64,000 nt of DNA from Caecitellus pseudoparvulus (lineage: Eukaryota; Bigyra: Bicosoecida): assembly GCA_965644315.1 (NCBI GenBank), contig CBFFRQ010000077.1, forward strand, positions 62,001 through 126,000, in the 5' to 3' direction. Within the stretch, counting starts at the first letter, position 1, and each line of letters begins with the position of its first letter. Position numbers and translations under genes: made by a program. Below are positions 11,201 through 17,153 of the stretch, in pieces. The notes under the pieces are model-generated. The model ran no database searches. It had not been told where the DNA came from and worked only from the letters and a program-made list of their open reading frames with translations.

Positions 11201-11312
11201 CAATCTCCGCATTGGCGGCTGCAGACATGCCTTGCATGCCGGCCAAGTCGCCGTCATCGCTGTCCGCCTCTGCTTCCGCCAAAATGGCCTCCAACGAAAA
11301 CTCGTCGTCCAT
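2226..11312 (-). CDS. VPS8: VPS8-like CORVET tethering subunit, unusually large
   Basis: A continuous frame of 3028 codons starts MDDEFSLEAILAEAEAD. A GT-AG intron at about 11155-10952 (204 nt, a multiple of 3) is probably hidden in it: removing a Cys/His/Pro-rich stretch joins EDAGTG to LLRDEEAELEAAL. That gives about 2960 residues, roughly twice animal or yeast Vps8. The N-terminal half holds WD-like propeller sequence (ATCVATSRRFIGLGTTRSVV, near residue 430). The Vps8 core follows near residue 940 (GRLFLLGENSLHAVRLQTWR). The typical C-terminal block DMLLEKVLRQYGAREYGAF is near residue 2700. Vps8 tethers Rab5-positive endosomes as part of CORVET. The last 250 residues lack the paired cysteines of the usual C-terminal RING. 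A second in-frame intron near 7660-7497 is possible. Confidence 0.85.
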   Translation of the reverse strand: MDDEFSLEAILAEAEADSDDGDLAGMQGMSAAANAEIEALLAEESDEDAGTGCVRCCKPVSGGSHTPFCCACPTLRRMPGSRQVCGALHLCCHPAHACHPHCSTPQGTGLAQPAPVHPSQVLRDEEAELEAALGGVSDGDSDAGSGADSAGDGGSHAPPLTTADGDLTVEGILAELGEGGSSLDSDSSSDSRSDSPDLGDGGGDDMQDVLASLPPAWQSELDSPGAPESDAQAGGAGVPASLPPPHNDACVMLAPMGMLVTALADAGGGLVAAAAEFTTTITAGGNTSMASPLSLHRQEDPHSVRTGVQGRGGALSAASHGLTLGPGGIPLVGGGAGTQYREGGRSLLRKGAAAAVRDVVAEGVRRELTGFGMDEGAGDATAALAGGAATGVIRMDVLPAISSELLKGNTSTALGFGRATCVATSRRFIGLGTTRSVVLVYDHYQQQRAVLSRAGTGAASGRRTATDGHVTALHMVTTAYAGFLGRDKRLDLLAAGFASGRVTVFDVTRGTTVVDIEPPASSEEGAGGGRIIAGPSAPVTAVRFVSGWERSDAPGVVAPGALLASAGTDDAPPPALVVTDARGSVHLHTVSFSSFWRKWSVESVCLMDGARSGPTLALSVLLPSHAPSTAAAAVDSRTRGASRVRLQASSAQGGSGAADATAAALPVTDLVALANTGTLLAITRSNATHIVSLAPPIMSCFVWGKPPDAPDGVLPVTAWGRARVRGFRVQCVALPAFAADADAPPQPGGRGRRTVSAYSTASEGSGVSGLEGPATVPSIVGVATTFALPVLARAWGRHLQLLQVQPRGGFHPDFTTPYYATAPDPARPPLQGPEQLRALEPVLGRGHVWLVPTDDVLCSAPIVSLAWLGESHLAILTCDLRLMVLDTITLRELDVTSTEHVSLVTAAREAMLGVERGQATWGAAAPGKDSTTEVRIGATDSLYPSAFPDGDGRLFLLGENSLHAVRLQTWRQRVSVLADDNQWMPALALAQDHFVAQFKDAMLQLMLAERRARAQSPDGRLRDAERAYLAGLRANPVPHTVMDEVKGVLVRYVSSVVEHAPDAALQPGQLPNPKLPEVYSSIAPEFLSHWRMQAAVCIDYCVGVGCLDLLFTHIFDRFKAAGRAPTGLFLETLEPYILNDRVSTLDPTIMQALVGHYASIGNLSAVERCLLHLSLATLDTNFAIKLCLAHRLFCALIAVFSRGLVDYVTPLDILLCACVPYHPHVAPGTHIPEVPLALLSDASATKQVSAGTAQHALSAGTSRTDTPSHRQAHSVASILAEMDSEAAAAAATAQIGSRPRGRRRLATTAGKLLSKEERPTVYTAADAVAAQLLLYLYHTAEGCEFPWGRAQEAGLAETARSQVVAALWTRDPDRFPAVSSGMLPAKPMLVGEEAVVGREGGSTGREAPPPDPSLQAVQALPGPYPRLQGLALANMHGFGEFLDALAKPLLVRVREGLVASLNALLQGAPVARTSVCTHDAAVASVADAVAGSFGFPQAWAAQSVDSITQAWLLEERSFVYRYVPDKVAPGVAAQLRALFGGRQLPCATDPACQALDEGDEEAAARRDAMPTLAQRVAGADPLPHGEFMGALHASIGTYLPPLCVPSVLGDAGVQRELSSLVAPPPSSLPKGSGGAASAPRKGGLKKGSRWGKVGSMLGKVAAQQWALWEQASEEGGASASGGLGSDAWGAEDVGAPLYLFLARLLSALPRPYPFPTPRLVEVARADAARLHAAQATGASLADVVDRARASTQVSHAPATHQDVCVAGVEAYGADAGGGSTVAHAVFAPPEGLLRRVCTWLALRAAVWRVRHAEDPTFAPTTGREERTVVLNVWQSLLLRVLVRCPPRSEGLYRHLVAVVSHPAIALPRVEALLHRLEGVSGAAVAAFLRDPDRAMQAHALLYIRDEALCAQAEAQATTARAEALEAASMSFAPVRRRRVLQRGEVGALLGMAGAGGSGATSWRRRTRSDSGDSSDTDHSEDSDPAHAARQRGFHDDDAEVTPSSTGAARLAFIRSIVLGKLSDLVKVDADGTARVVVERFPGSVQKVLTSLQQAADGRLYEFRYRRQLMGHLAKRQRAEDDRAADDLWMPPSGASGQHGGAHGSATPLTGAGVRTAAVGGADASEGPLCFAYVPALGGDAAPLPPLGFDCALTAQIWLGARSLQPADPAGIPGPLRRYVAASGMPLHIVRALPLTLGWTPSGLEVVSRDQHLVGMAIDVARGRVLPPGTAPPAAAAAAAAAKPAAPDTHPAKHTGLQLGRAVQQVVSGLFGGADRVPPSPAQVLDAAPPPSASLRPGTMVMLSTPPVWGGVYGQDSMDSLMAHSSISITPELHLRYVELLCEFAPGEVLPYLQQHEDVPLEVTLGVLSRTPRHEATAFILERKAAPLSALAVLVQALAGALDALRAPLSQAACRIAVGLISSEGGEGGDGQSSTSPTATATRRDTRASLAGRRAPSRSAAHGPSMAGRMRGVSASLRPTLQQRDFAGTAAAALAHAAEGDAQQGAPLEPRQASQLAELSSESWLQAVVLEAQVPELQTSLADFHAQLQFALDLCQRNTDEGVLLAGGESIRQRLRLVAQQSPSLLAPPSTSPHTSHHHARGHSSHLPHIDDSQDLVHGACLWLALLDSLVALQQDTAAAAAEAARFRGYDDVSESDSRAIERASSAASDLTALRASEELLRQSTMSVLDAMRRVLPLDMLLEKVLRQYGAREYGAFRDTIQGMLGAYGYEQSILRTAKDLIAHNVFERIKELHTSSGRGVASGPPGTYAGGLAQMLRAGLTPPRAAEAGPGDFTIVLGTGVSALHRDENGVVTAVTAAQVEGGGLSAELRARRTAGGSGRAGSVGADTTAVEVVGAPSAPQLRGAGHAFAGVHSAAPWETCRDSVVLTLARGGGGRPGHALASTAHSAAFAAGSAATGASPPHGRSRSGTAQSLPTRDINAGGAADRAVLDNLRARQARAKPLSDIFSNLARRGAGNVGTAAALHVQAPDGMVMQLGAARTRQRGEVGRMSTQGFKRGTMTVSVGDDL

Positions 11313-11778
11313 AGCTGAGGGATGAGTGCCTTTGCTTCAGCTCACACCTCCCCACTATGTGGGCTGGGCCAGTTCTCTGCCGCTGCACGGGCACACGTTT
11401 AGGTGCAGGCAGGCGGTGCTCAGTCCAGTTTCCGCTGCCCAGTGCGGCAAGCTTGAAGGCTCTGGTGGCCTGGAAGGCTGCACCGGCTGCACAGTAGGCA
11501 CAGTGGTGACCGTAGCAGACTTTTTGAGGATTCCTTTGTGCACTACCTGGCATGAATTGGCGGCGGCATAGGTTGTGCTTGCCGGTGCAGCCAGTGCTTG
11601 ACACAACAGCGATGGCGCTGCCGCCCACAGCCTGGGCCCCACACCTGGCAGACTTTTTGAAACCCACACACAATAGGACTGGAGGAGCTCCGCTGCCCTG
11701 TCTGGGCAGTTCGCAGCCCCTGGCTCATGCTCTGCTTCGGGTGATAGCCGAGTGTCGTGCTGTCCCGGCCGCCCCACT
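11313..11778. other. intergenic region: VPS8 upstream and ACBP downstream
   Basis: This stretch lies between two minus-strand genes and should hold the VPS8 promoter and the ACBP 3' UTR. I see no conserved protein and no tRNA T-loop. It contains a 13-bp direct repeat, GCAGACTTTTTGA, at 11515-11527 and 11648-11660. Each copy carries a run of five T, which is uncommon in this GC-rich window. Confidence 0.5.
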
Positions 11779-12167
11779 TCATGTGCTGGGGTTCCATGCC
11801 GCATCCAGGCTCCGGACCAAGGCGATGTACTCGCGCATGGCATCTGTGCGGGTGATGGTGCCCAGACCTGCCCAAGCAGACCTGTGGCAGGTCAAGCATG
11901 CAGCGTTACGAAGAGCAGGAAAGGCGCTGCGTAGCTTGCACATGCGCCGTACCACTTGGCATGCTTCACGAAATCAAAGGAAGACGGCTCCTTCTCCTTG
12001 CACGTGCCGCTGGCGCTGGCTTTGAACAGGGCGTAGAACTTCAGCTTTGTGTCTTGCGAGTCGGCCGACCCTGCCAGTGCCCCAGACTGCACATGCTCCA
12101 CTGCGCTCTGAAATGCGGCACGGAGGGAGGCAGCCGCCAGCATGCGAGATGCAGAAGCTTCAGCCAT
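11779..12167 (-). CDS. ACBP: acyl-CoA-binding protein (ACBP)
   Basis: Two exons, 12167-11953 and 11881-11779, are joined across a 71-nt GT-AG intron (GTACGG...CCACAG). The product is about 105 residues, close to the usual 85-105 of single-domain ACBPs. The start MAEASASRM was chosen because an in-frame extension upstream has no ACBP similarity. Hallmarks are LRAAFQSAVEHV, the ligand-binding block DTKLKFYALFKASASGTC, SFDFVKHAKWSAWAGLG across the splice junction, and AMREYIALV. The splice exactly restores the KW-x-AW motif, which supports the intron. ACBPs bind medium and long-chain acyl-CoA esters in the cytosol and buffer the acyl-CoA pool. No signal peptide or membrane segment is seen. It diverges from the ankyrin gene. 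Confidence 0.93.
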
Positions 12168-12535
12168 GATGCTTGTGTGAGCGCTGTGTGCCTGGGCGTG
12201 GTGCTTCCGGCTTGGGTGCCAAGTGTGCCGGCGGAAATTGCAGCAACACGCCGAGGGTCGAGGCAAAGGCACCTTGGCAGGCGTTCAGGAGGCTATGCCA
12301 GGACGCATAAGCAGTGTAAGGTTCTGCCACAAAACATAATTTGCCACAGCCCCCACATGGCATCTCTGCTGCACTGATTCCCTCTTTCAGCAGAAGGGGG
12401 CTCAAGGCACTCCACTCCGGTGCCTCGTGCCAGCGCCTCGCTCTCGGCCACCGTGACAGCTGCCGGGGAGGACAGGGAACGGCAGCGCGGGATCTCCTGC
12501 ACCGCTAGCACCCCAAACCAGTCTAAGAACCGGCC
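12168..12535. promoter_or_regulatory. divergent promoter region between ACBP and the ankyrin gene
   Basis: These 368 bp separate the start codons of two head-to-head genes and must hold both promoters and 5' UTRs. No TATA-like box or conserved motif stands out, and no ORF in it is convincing. Confidence 0.45.
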
Positions 12536-15454
12536 ATGCGCCCACTCCTTGCCGCTGCCAGCCTGCTGCTGGCCAGCTGTGCGGCTGCAAAGGCCACGTG
12601 GTATGGTCGCAGCGACACGAAGGCAGCCGCCATTCCACCCCCCGCCACGACTGGGGAGGGGCTGAACCCGAACCTGCACGCCACTGTGCGGACAGGGAGT
12701 CCCTATGCAGGTCGCCTGGCCGCCCAGGCGTGTGGCATTGACTTCCACAATGAGGTGAACTGGTACACGTTCGAGGACGGCGCGTGGGATGCGAGCCAGG
12801 CGCTGCTGCGGGTGGTGCGCCGGTCGGCGTTTGCGACCGAGACGGCGGCCGGCTTGATCGGCTACGAGCAGGAGGGGCTGCCTGCTGATTTGAGGTCAGC
12901 GGAAGACGCCAACGACCGCGTAGTGTTCTCGTTCGACCCTGCCACCGGCGGCATGCTGCCGACCGACCTGCCGCTGCGACCCTGCCTCGCCGCCCTGCTG
13001 CAAGCTGGTGCCGACCTGCAGCACCGCAATCGCCTGGAGGGAGAGTCAGCCCTGGACCTGGCTGTGCGCGCGGATGACGCGTGGATGGTGGGGTGCCTGT
13101 TGAACATGGGGGCTGACCCTCAGAAGCGGGATGCGCGGGGGCTCACGGCACTGCACTACGCAGCGCACGGGAACCACATCCACGCCCTGCAAGCCCTGGT
13201 CCACCACCCCAACACCGCCATTGACGCTGGCATTCGTCCCCAGCGCGTGAACGCCCTCATGATCGCCGCCCAGGCGGGGCATGCCGAGGCGGTGGCGGCG
13301 CTGCTGGTCGCAGGTGCCGACCCCAACGCAGTGGACAAGGGCGGCGTCACGGCCCTTGGCAAGGCGGCTGTGCTGGGCCACGTGGACATCGTGCGCCGCC
13401 TGGCTGAGGCGGGGGCAGACCCCTTTGCCCTGGACAAGAACGGCGCCTCTCCCCTCGTCGCGTGTGTGAAGCAGAACGCGACGGAGGGGATCCGGGTGCT
13501 CCTGGACCTGGGCGCCGATGTCCACGCACCCATCCTGGCCGATGGCGCCACCATCCTCATGTACGCGGTGTCCCTGCCGGCCTCACGACCTGTCATCGCG
13601 ACGCTGCTGGCCGCTGGCGCTGACCCCAACGCCGTCACCCGCAGTGGCGCCACGCCCATGTCCGTCGCAGTGCGGACCTGCAGCAGCAGCATTGTGATGG
13701 ACATTCACAAGGCTGGCGGGAACGTAGAGACCAAGGTGGGTGGCAAGACCCTCCTGGTGCTGGCCTGTGAGAGCGGCCGAGCTGGTGGCGTGGCGTCCCT
13801 CCTGGCCCTGGGCGCCGACCCGAACCAGGTCGCAGACGCCAAGTGGCTCACGCGACCCCTGCACGTGGCGGCCATGGCGGGGCACCTGCCCACTGTGAAG
13901 GTGCTGCTCAAGGCTGGTGCGCGCCTGCACGACGCAGACCACGCCAAGCACACGGCCCTGCACTGGGCGGCGTACTCCGGCCACGCCGACGTTGCGGGGT
14001 ACTTGCTGCGACGTGGGCTGGACGCCAACGCCGTCAACAGCGACCAGCTCACCGCCCTCATGCTGGCCGCCCAGCAAGGCCACGCTGACGTCATCACGGC
14101 CCTGGCAGAGGCTGGCGCTAACTTGGACGTGCGCGAAGCTCGTCGCCAGCGACCACCTCTTCTCATGGCTGCTGGTCGCGGCAAGCTGGATGCCGTGCGA
14201 GCGCTGCTGGATGCTGGCGCCGACATCAACGCCACAGACAGCCGCCTGTGGACGGCGCTGTCACTGGCTGCCGTCAAGAATGACCGCAACATGACCCTGC
14301 TGCTGCTGCAGCGGGGCGCGTCGGTGAAGGCGTATTACCCGCTGGACACCGGCCTGCTGCCTGAGGACATGCAACTGTCAGATGCCGCCGTGCCAGGGCT
14401 GCCGCCGGGGGCGGGGGTGGTGCCTGAGGACGCCGTGGACTCGCACCTGTGTCTGTCCCTCACACTGCGCGCGGCACATTGGGACAAGTCGCCCGAAGGC
14501 CGCGCAGCACACGAGCGTGCCGTGGCTGAGGCGCATGAGCGGCACATGGAGCCTGAAGAGGCAGCTGTCTCTCGCAAGGCACGGGAAGCCAAGGATCGCC
14601 GCCGCTCTGCCAAGCGCAAGAGCAAGAAGGGGAAGAAGGGCAAGAAGGGGAAACGGAGCAAGAAGGGCAAGAAAGAGAGCAAGCGGCGCCTGAAGCACCC
14701 CGGCGAACACTCGCCTGAGCTGGAGTACCCGCCCACGCCCTGGGATGTCGCCGTGCCCGTGTGCCTGGCGGCATTTGGCGCACCCCGGGAAACGCTGCCC
14801 GAGGTGGCTGACACGCTGTGTGGCTTCAAGGGGGACTTGCGCCGCCCTGCGTCACCCAGCTGCGGCGTGAATTCCATTCGCATCCCCGCTGCGAGCGTGC
14901 TGGTGAACCCTGGCGGCGTGTGGCCGAAAGTGGCGGACGAAATCGCCACACAGCTGGTGTTCTTCACACGGCGGTATTTCGCCGACCACCAGCACCACCG
15001 GCCGCCAGTGGTGCAGGGCGTAGAGTCCATCCTGGACACGCAGGAAATCCTCAACGCACGAGGCATCAGCCTGGACCACCTCGTGGACAAGTCCTTGGAA
15101 GAGGTGAACGAGATTCTCAACGGGCCAGCTGCTGCGTCAGTCACTACTGGCTTCCAGGCTGAGGCAGAGACACATGGGGACGACACACGCCATGCCAAGG
15201 CTGACTCTAGTGCAGACTCCGAGCAGCGTACGGGCGTAAAGCACAGCGCTGGAGACCAAGCACAGGCACCTGGCGAGGGCGATGCGTTTGCTGCAGCCGC
15301 TGCGACGCTGGGGTCCTTCACCAGTGCGAGTGAAGATCGCGCGCCTGTCTCCGGCTCCTCCCATCGCGCTGGACACCCCGGTGCTAGGGCTGGCAACACA
15401 GACACCTCCGGTCAGGATGAAATGGAGCAGGAGTTTGAGGAGCTGCTGGGGTAG
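12536..15454 (+). CDS. signal-peptide-bearing ankyrin repeat protein
   Basis: A single open frame encodes 972 residues. The start MRPLLAAASLLLASCAAAKA looks like a cleavable signal peptide, or a lipobox-like leader with Cys15. A unique N-terminal segment (about residues 25-160) precedes about a dozen ankyrin repeats (about 155-600), recognisable by GLTALHYAAHGNHIHALQAL, HTALHWAAYSGHADVAGYLL and the recurrent GADPNAVD hairpins. Residues about 670-720 form a strongly basic KKGKKGKKGKRSKKGKK stretch. The C-terminal region (about 730-960) has no domain I recognise, includes NARGISLDHLVDKSLEEVNE, and ends acidic. The specific function is unknown. If the leader is real, the ankyrin domain is lumenal or extracellular, which is uncommon. 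It is tail-to-tail with SPF45, 176 bp away. Confidence 0.85.
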   Translation: MRPLLAAASLLLASCAAAKATWYGRSDTKAAAIPPPATTGEGLNPNLHATVRTGSPYAGRLAAQACGIDFHNEVNWYTFEDGAWDASQALLRVVRRSAFATETAAGLIGYEQEGLPADLRSAEDANDRVVFSFDPATGGMLPTDLPLRPCLAALLQAGADLQHRNRLEGESALDLAVRADDAWMVGCLLNMGADPQKRDARGLTALHYAAHGNHIHALQALVHHPNTAIDAGIRPQRVNALMIAAQAGHAEAVAALLVAGADPNAVDKGGVTALGKAAVLGHVDIVRRLAEAGADPFALDKNGASPLVACVKQNATEGIRVLLDLGADVHAPILADGATILMYAVSLPASRPVIATLLAAGADPNAVTRSGATPMSVAVRTCSSSIVMDIHKAGGNVETKVGGKTLLVLACESGRAGGVASLLALGADPNQVADAKWLTRPLHVAAMAGHLPTVKVLLKAGARLHDADHAKHTALHWAAYSGHADVAGYLLRRGLDANAVNSDQLTALMLAAQQGHADVITALAEAGANLDVREARRQRPPLLMAAGRGKLDAVRALLDAGADINATDSRLWTALSLAAVKNDRNMTLLLLQRGASVKAYYPLDTGLLPEDMQLSDAAVPGLPPGAGVVPEDAVDSHLCLSLTLRAAHWDKSPEGRAAHERAVAEAHERHMEPEEAAVSRKAREAKDRRRSAKRKSKKGKKGKKGKRSKKGKKESKRRLKHPGEHSPELEYPPTPWDVAVPVCLAAFGAPRETLPEVADTLCGFKGDLRRPASPSCGVNSIRIPAASVLVNPGGVWPKVADEIATQLVFFTRRYFADHQHHRPPVVQGVESILDTQEILNARGISLDHLVDKSLEEVNEILNGPAAASVTTGFQAEAETHGDDTRHAKADSSADSEQRTGVKHSAGDQAQAPGEGDAFAAAAATLGSFTSASEDRAPVSGSSHRAGHPGARAGNTDTSGQDEMEQEFEELLG

Positions 15455-15630
15455 TAGCCGTGTGGCCGTTGGCTGCTTAGTGTGCCAGATTCCAGCCCTG
15501 TGCCAGACTTGGTGTGGCTTTGGGGGTCTCCTTCCTCGCTGTGTGTCGGTGTGGTGCTTGGGTCAGTGCCGGTGCGTTTCAGCGCAGTTTCTGCGCCCGG
15601 CCCTGCTGCGTTTCCAATGCAACCCCCGCC

Positions 15631-16894
15631 TCAGGCGCCCGGCGGCAGCAACTGCATGCTCTCGTACTTCTCCTCATCATAGAACTCCGCAGCCAGCTCA
15701 CGCCCACCCACGCTACGTCCAGCCAGCGCCGCCAGCGCCGCACTGGCCTGTGTTTCGCTGGAAAACTCCAGGAACACGCGCACCGCGCCGGCCTCCCCCG
15801 TGCGCGAAGCCTTGCGTTGTTCGTGGGACAGCTCCAACACGACACAATTCAGCACCTCGCCAAACTGCCCCGCCAACTGCTGCATGGCAGACTTGTGGCC
15901 TGGCGGCAGTGCGTGTGGTGCTGCGGAATTCAGCACCAGCACCACACGTGTCGCACCAGGCAGCGCTTGCCCTGGCGGCAGGGGCGTGTTCTGCGGCGCC
16001 GACGCGACGATGCGTCCCGTGTTCTTCCCTGTCTTGACGTGTTCCAGGGCGGTCGCCATGCCCGTCTCGTGCTTGCCCAGCCCGGCCCCTGCCGTGTACC
16101 CCATTTTGGCCATGATGCTGGCAGCCACTGACAGCCCGCCAGGCGCCGGAGACGCCGCCTTGGAGGGTGTGCTGCTGGAAGCCCAGGCCGGCAGCGTGGA
16201 GCCCCGACCACGCCCAGCCCCGCCACCGCCGCCCATGCCTGCCAGGGCGGCCGAGTACGCTGCTTGCCGCTCAGCCTTCATGTTCGCACGCTGGGCCTCC
16301 AACCACTGCATGTGCTGGGCCTGGGCCTCTGCTGCTGCCGCCGCTGCCTGTGCCGCCAGCACGCCATCGTACGTGTTGGGGTGGTCGGGGGCGTACTCGC
16401 CGTCAATGGACGGAGGCAGTGCCAGTGTGGAGCTTGCTGTGGGGGGGGGCTGGGTGGGTGTGGCAGGGGCCTGCATCGGTGGGGTTGGTTTGGATGCCAC
16501 GGCAGCAGCCGCTGCAGCAGCTGCAGCAGCCTTGGACGCCGCAATGGCCGCTGCCAGGTCAATGTTGTTGGATGAGCCAGTGGACGCCTTAGCAGGCGAC
16601 TGTGAGACTGTGACGTCAGTGTCCCCTGCACTGGGGGCCCGAGGGCGTTTCTGTCCTGCAGGTGCAGGTGTGCTCGGCTCACTCTGTGCAGGTGCGGCAT
16701 CGCAGCGTGAGGCAGGGGGCGGGGGGAGGACGTCGATGGGCCAAGTTCCGCACCTTGCCCTTGCGCCTCAATGCAGCAGGCATGAACGAGCGGGAGGAAG
16801 CCGGACGCGAGGACTGTGAAGCATTTGCATCTGGCACCGCAGTGTCCACACCCTCCACGTCCAGGCCGCTGTACAGCCCGCCAGAGCCGGACAT
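15631..16894 (-). CDS. RBM17: SPF45/RBM17-like splicing factor
   Basis: Exons 16894-16754 and 16683-15631 join at phase 0 across a 70-nt GTGCGG...TGCACAG intron and give 397 residues (human SPF45 has 401). The N-terminus MSGSGGLYSGLDVEG parallels the family's short conserved start. A Pro/Ala-rich linker leads to a G-patch at about 234-276 (IMAKMGYTAGAGLGKHETGM) and a C-terminal RRM of the U2AF-homology type at about 291-392. SPF45 acts in 3' splice-site choice through UHM-ligand motifs. In the UHM, the position of the usual Arg-X-Phe motif reads RSV inside GRSVGGRELAAEFYDEEKY, so the Phe looks absent. An in-frame GTG could be mistaken for a start inside exon 2, but upstream sequence stays in frame to the splice site. 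Confidence 0.88.
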
Positions 16895-17153
16895 AGTCGT
16901 CAGAGCTGCCGAAAAGAAGCAGCACAACTGCCCACCTTCACCAAACAAAAACACCCCCATACATCTACCCAAGGTCCCACCAGAAGGAAGTGAGGTGATC
17001 TGGGTGTGGTGCTGCATTTTTGACCCGCTCCCGCCGGTGCACGCTGTGGGTTTCGCTGCAGTCCCGTCGCGTTTCGCCAGCGTTTCGTGCCTGCTACGCG
17101 GCCGACTTCGGTGGCCAGCAGCCGCCTCACACAGCACAGTAGTCGGTGACACG

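Noticed and set aside
14335-15405. 356-codon minus-strand ORF over the ankyrin gene's 3' half
   Set aside because: It is antisense to the ankyrin protein C-terminus and includes the complement of its Lys-rich repeat. No recognisable fold.
15631-16500. GTG start of the SPF45 frame at 16500
   Set aside because: Non-ATG start. The frame continues upstream to a splice acceptor, and exon 1 supplies an ATG and the conserved SPF45 N-terminus.
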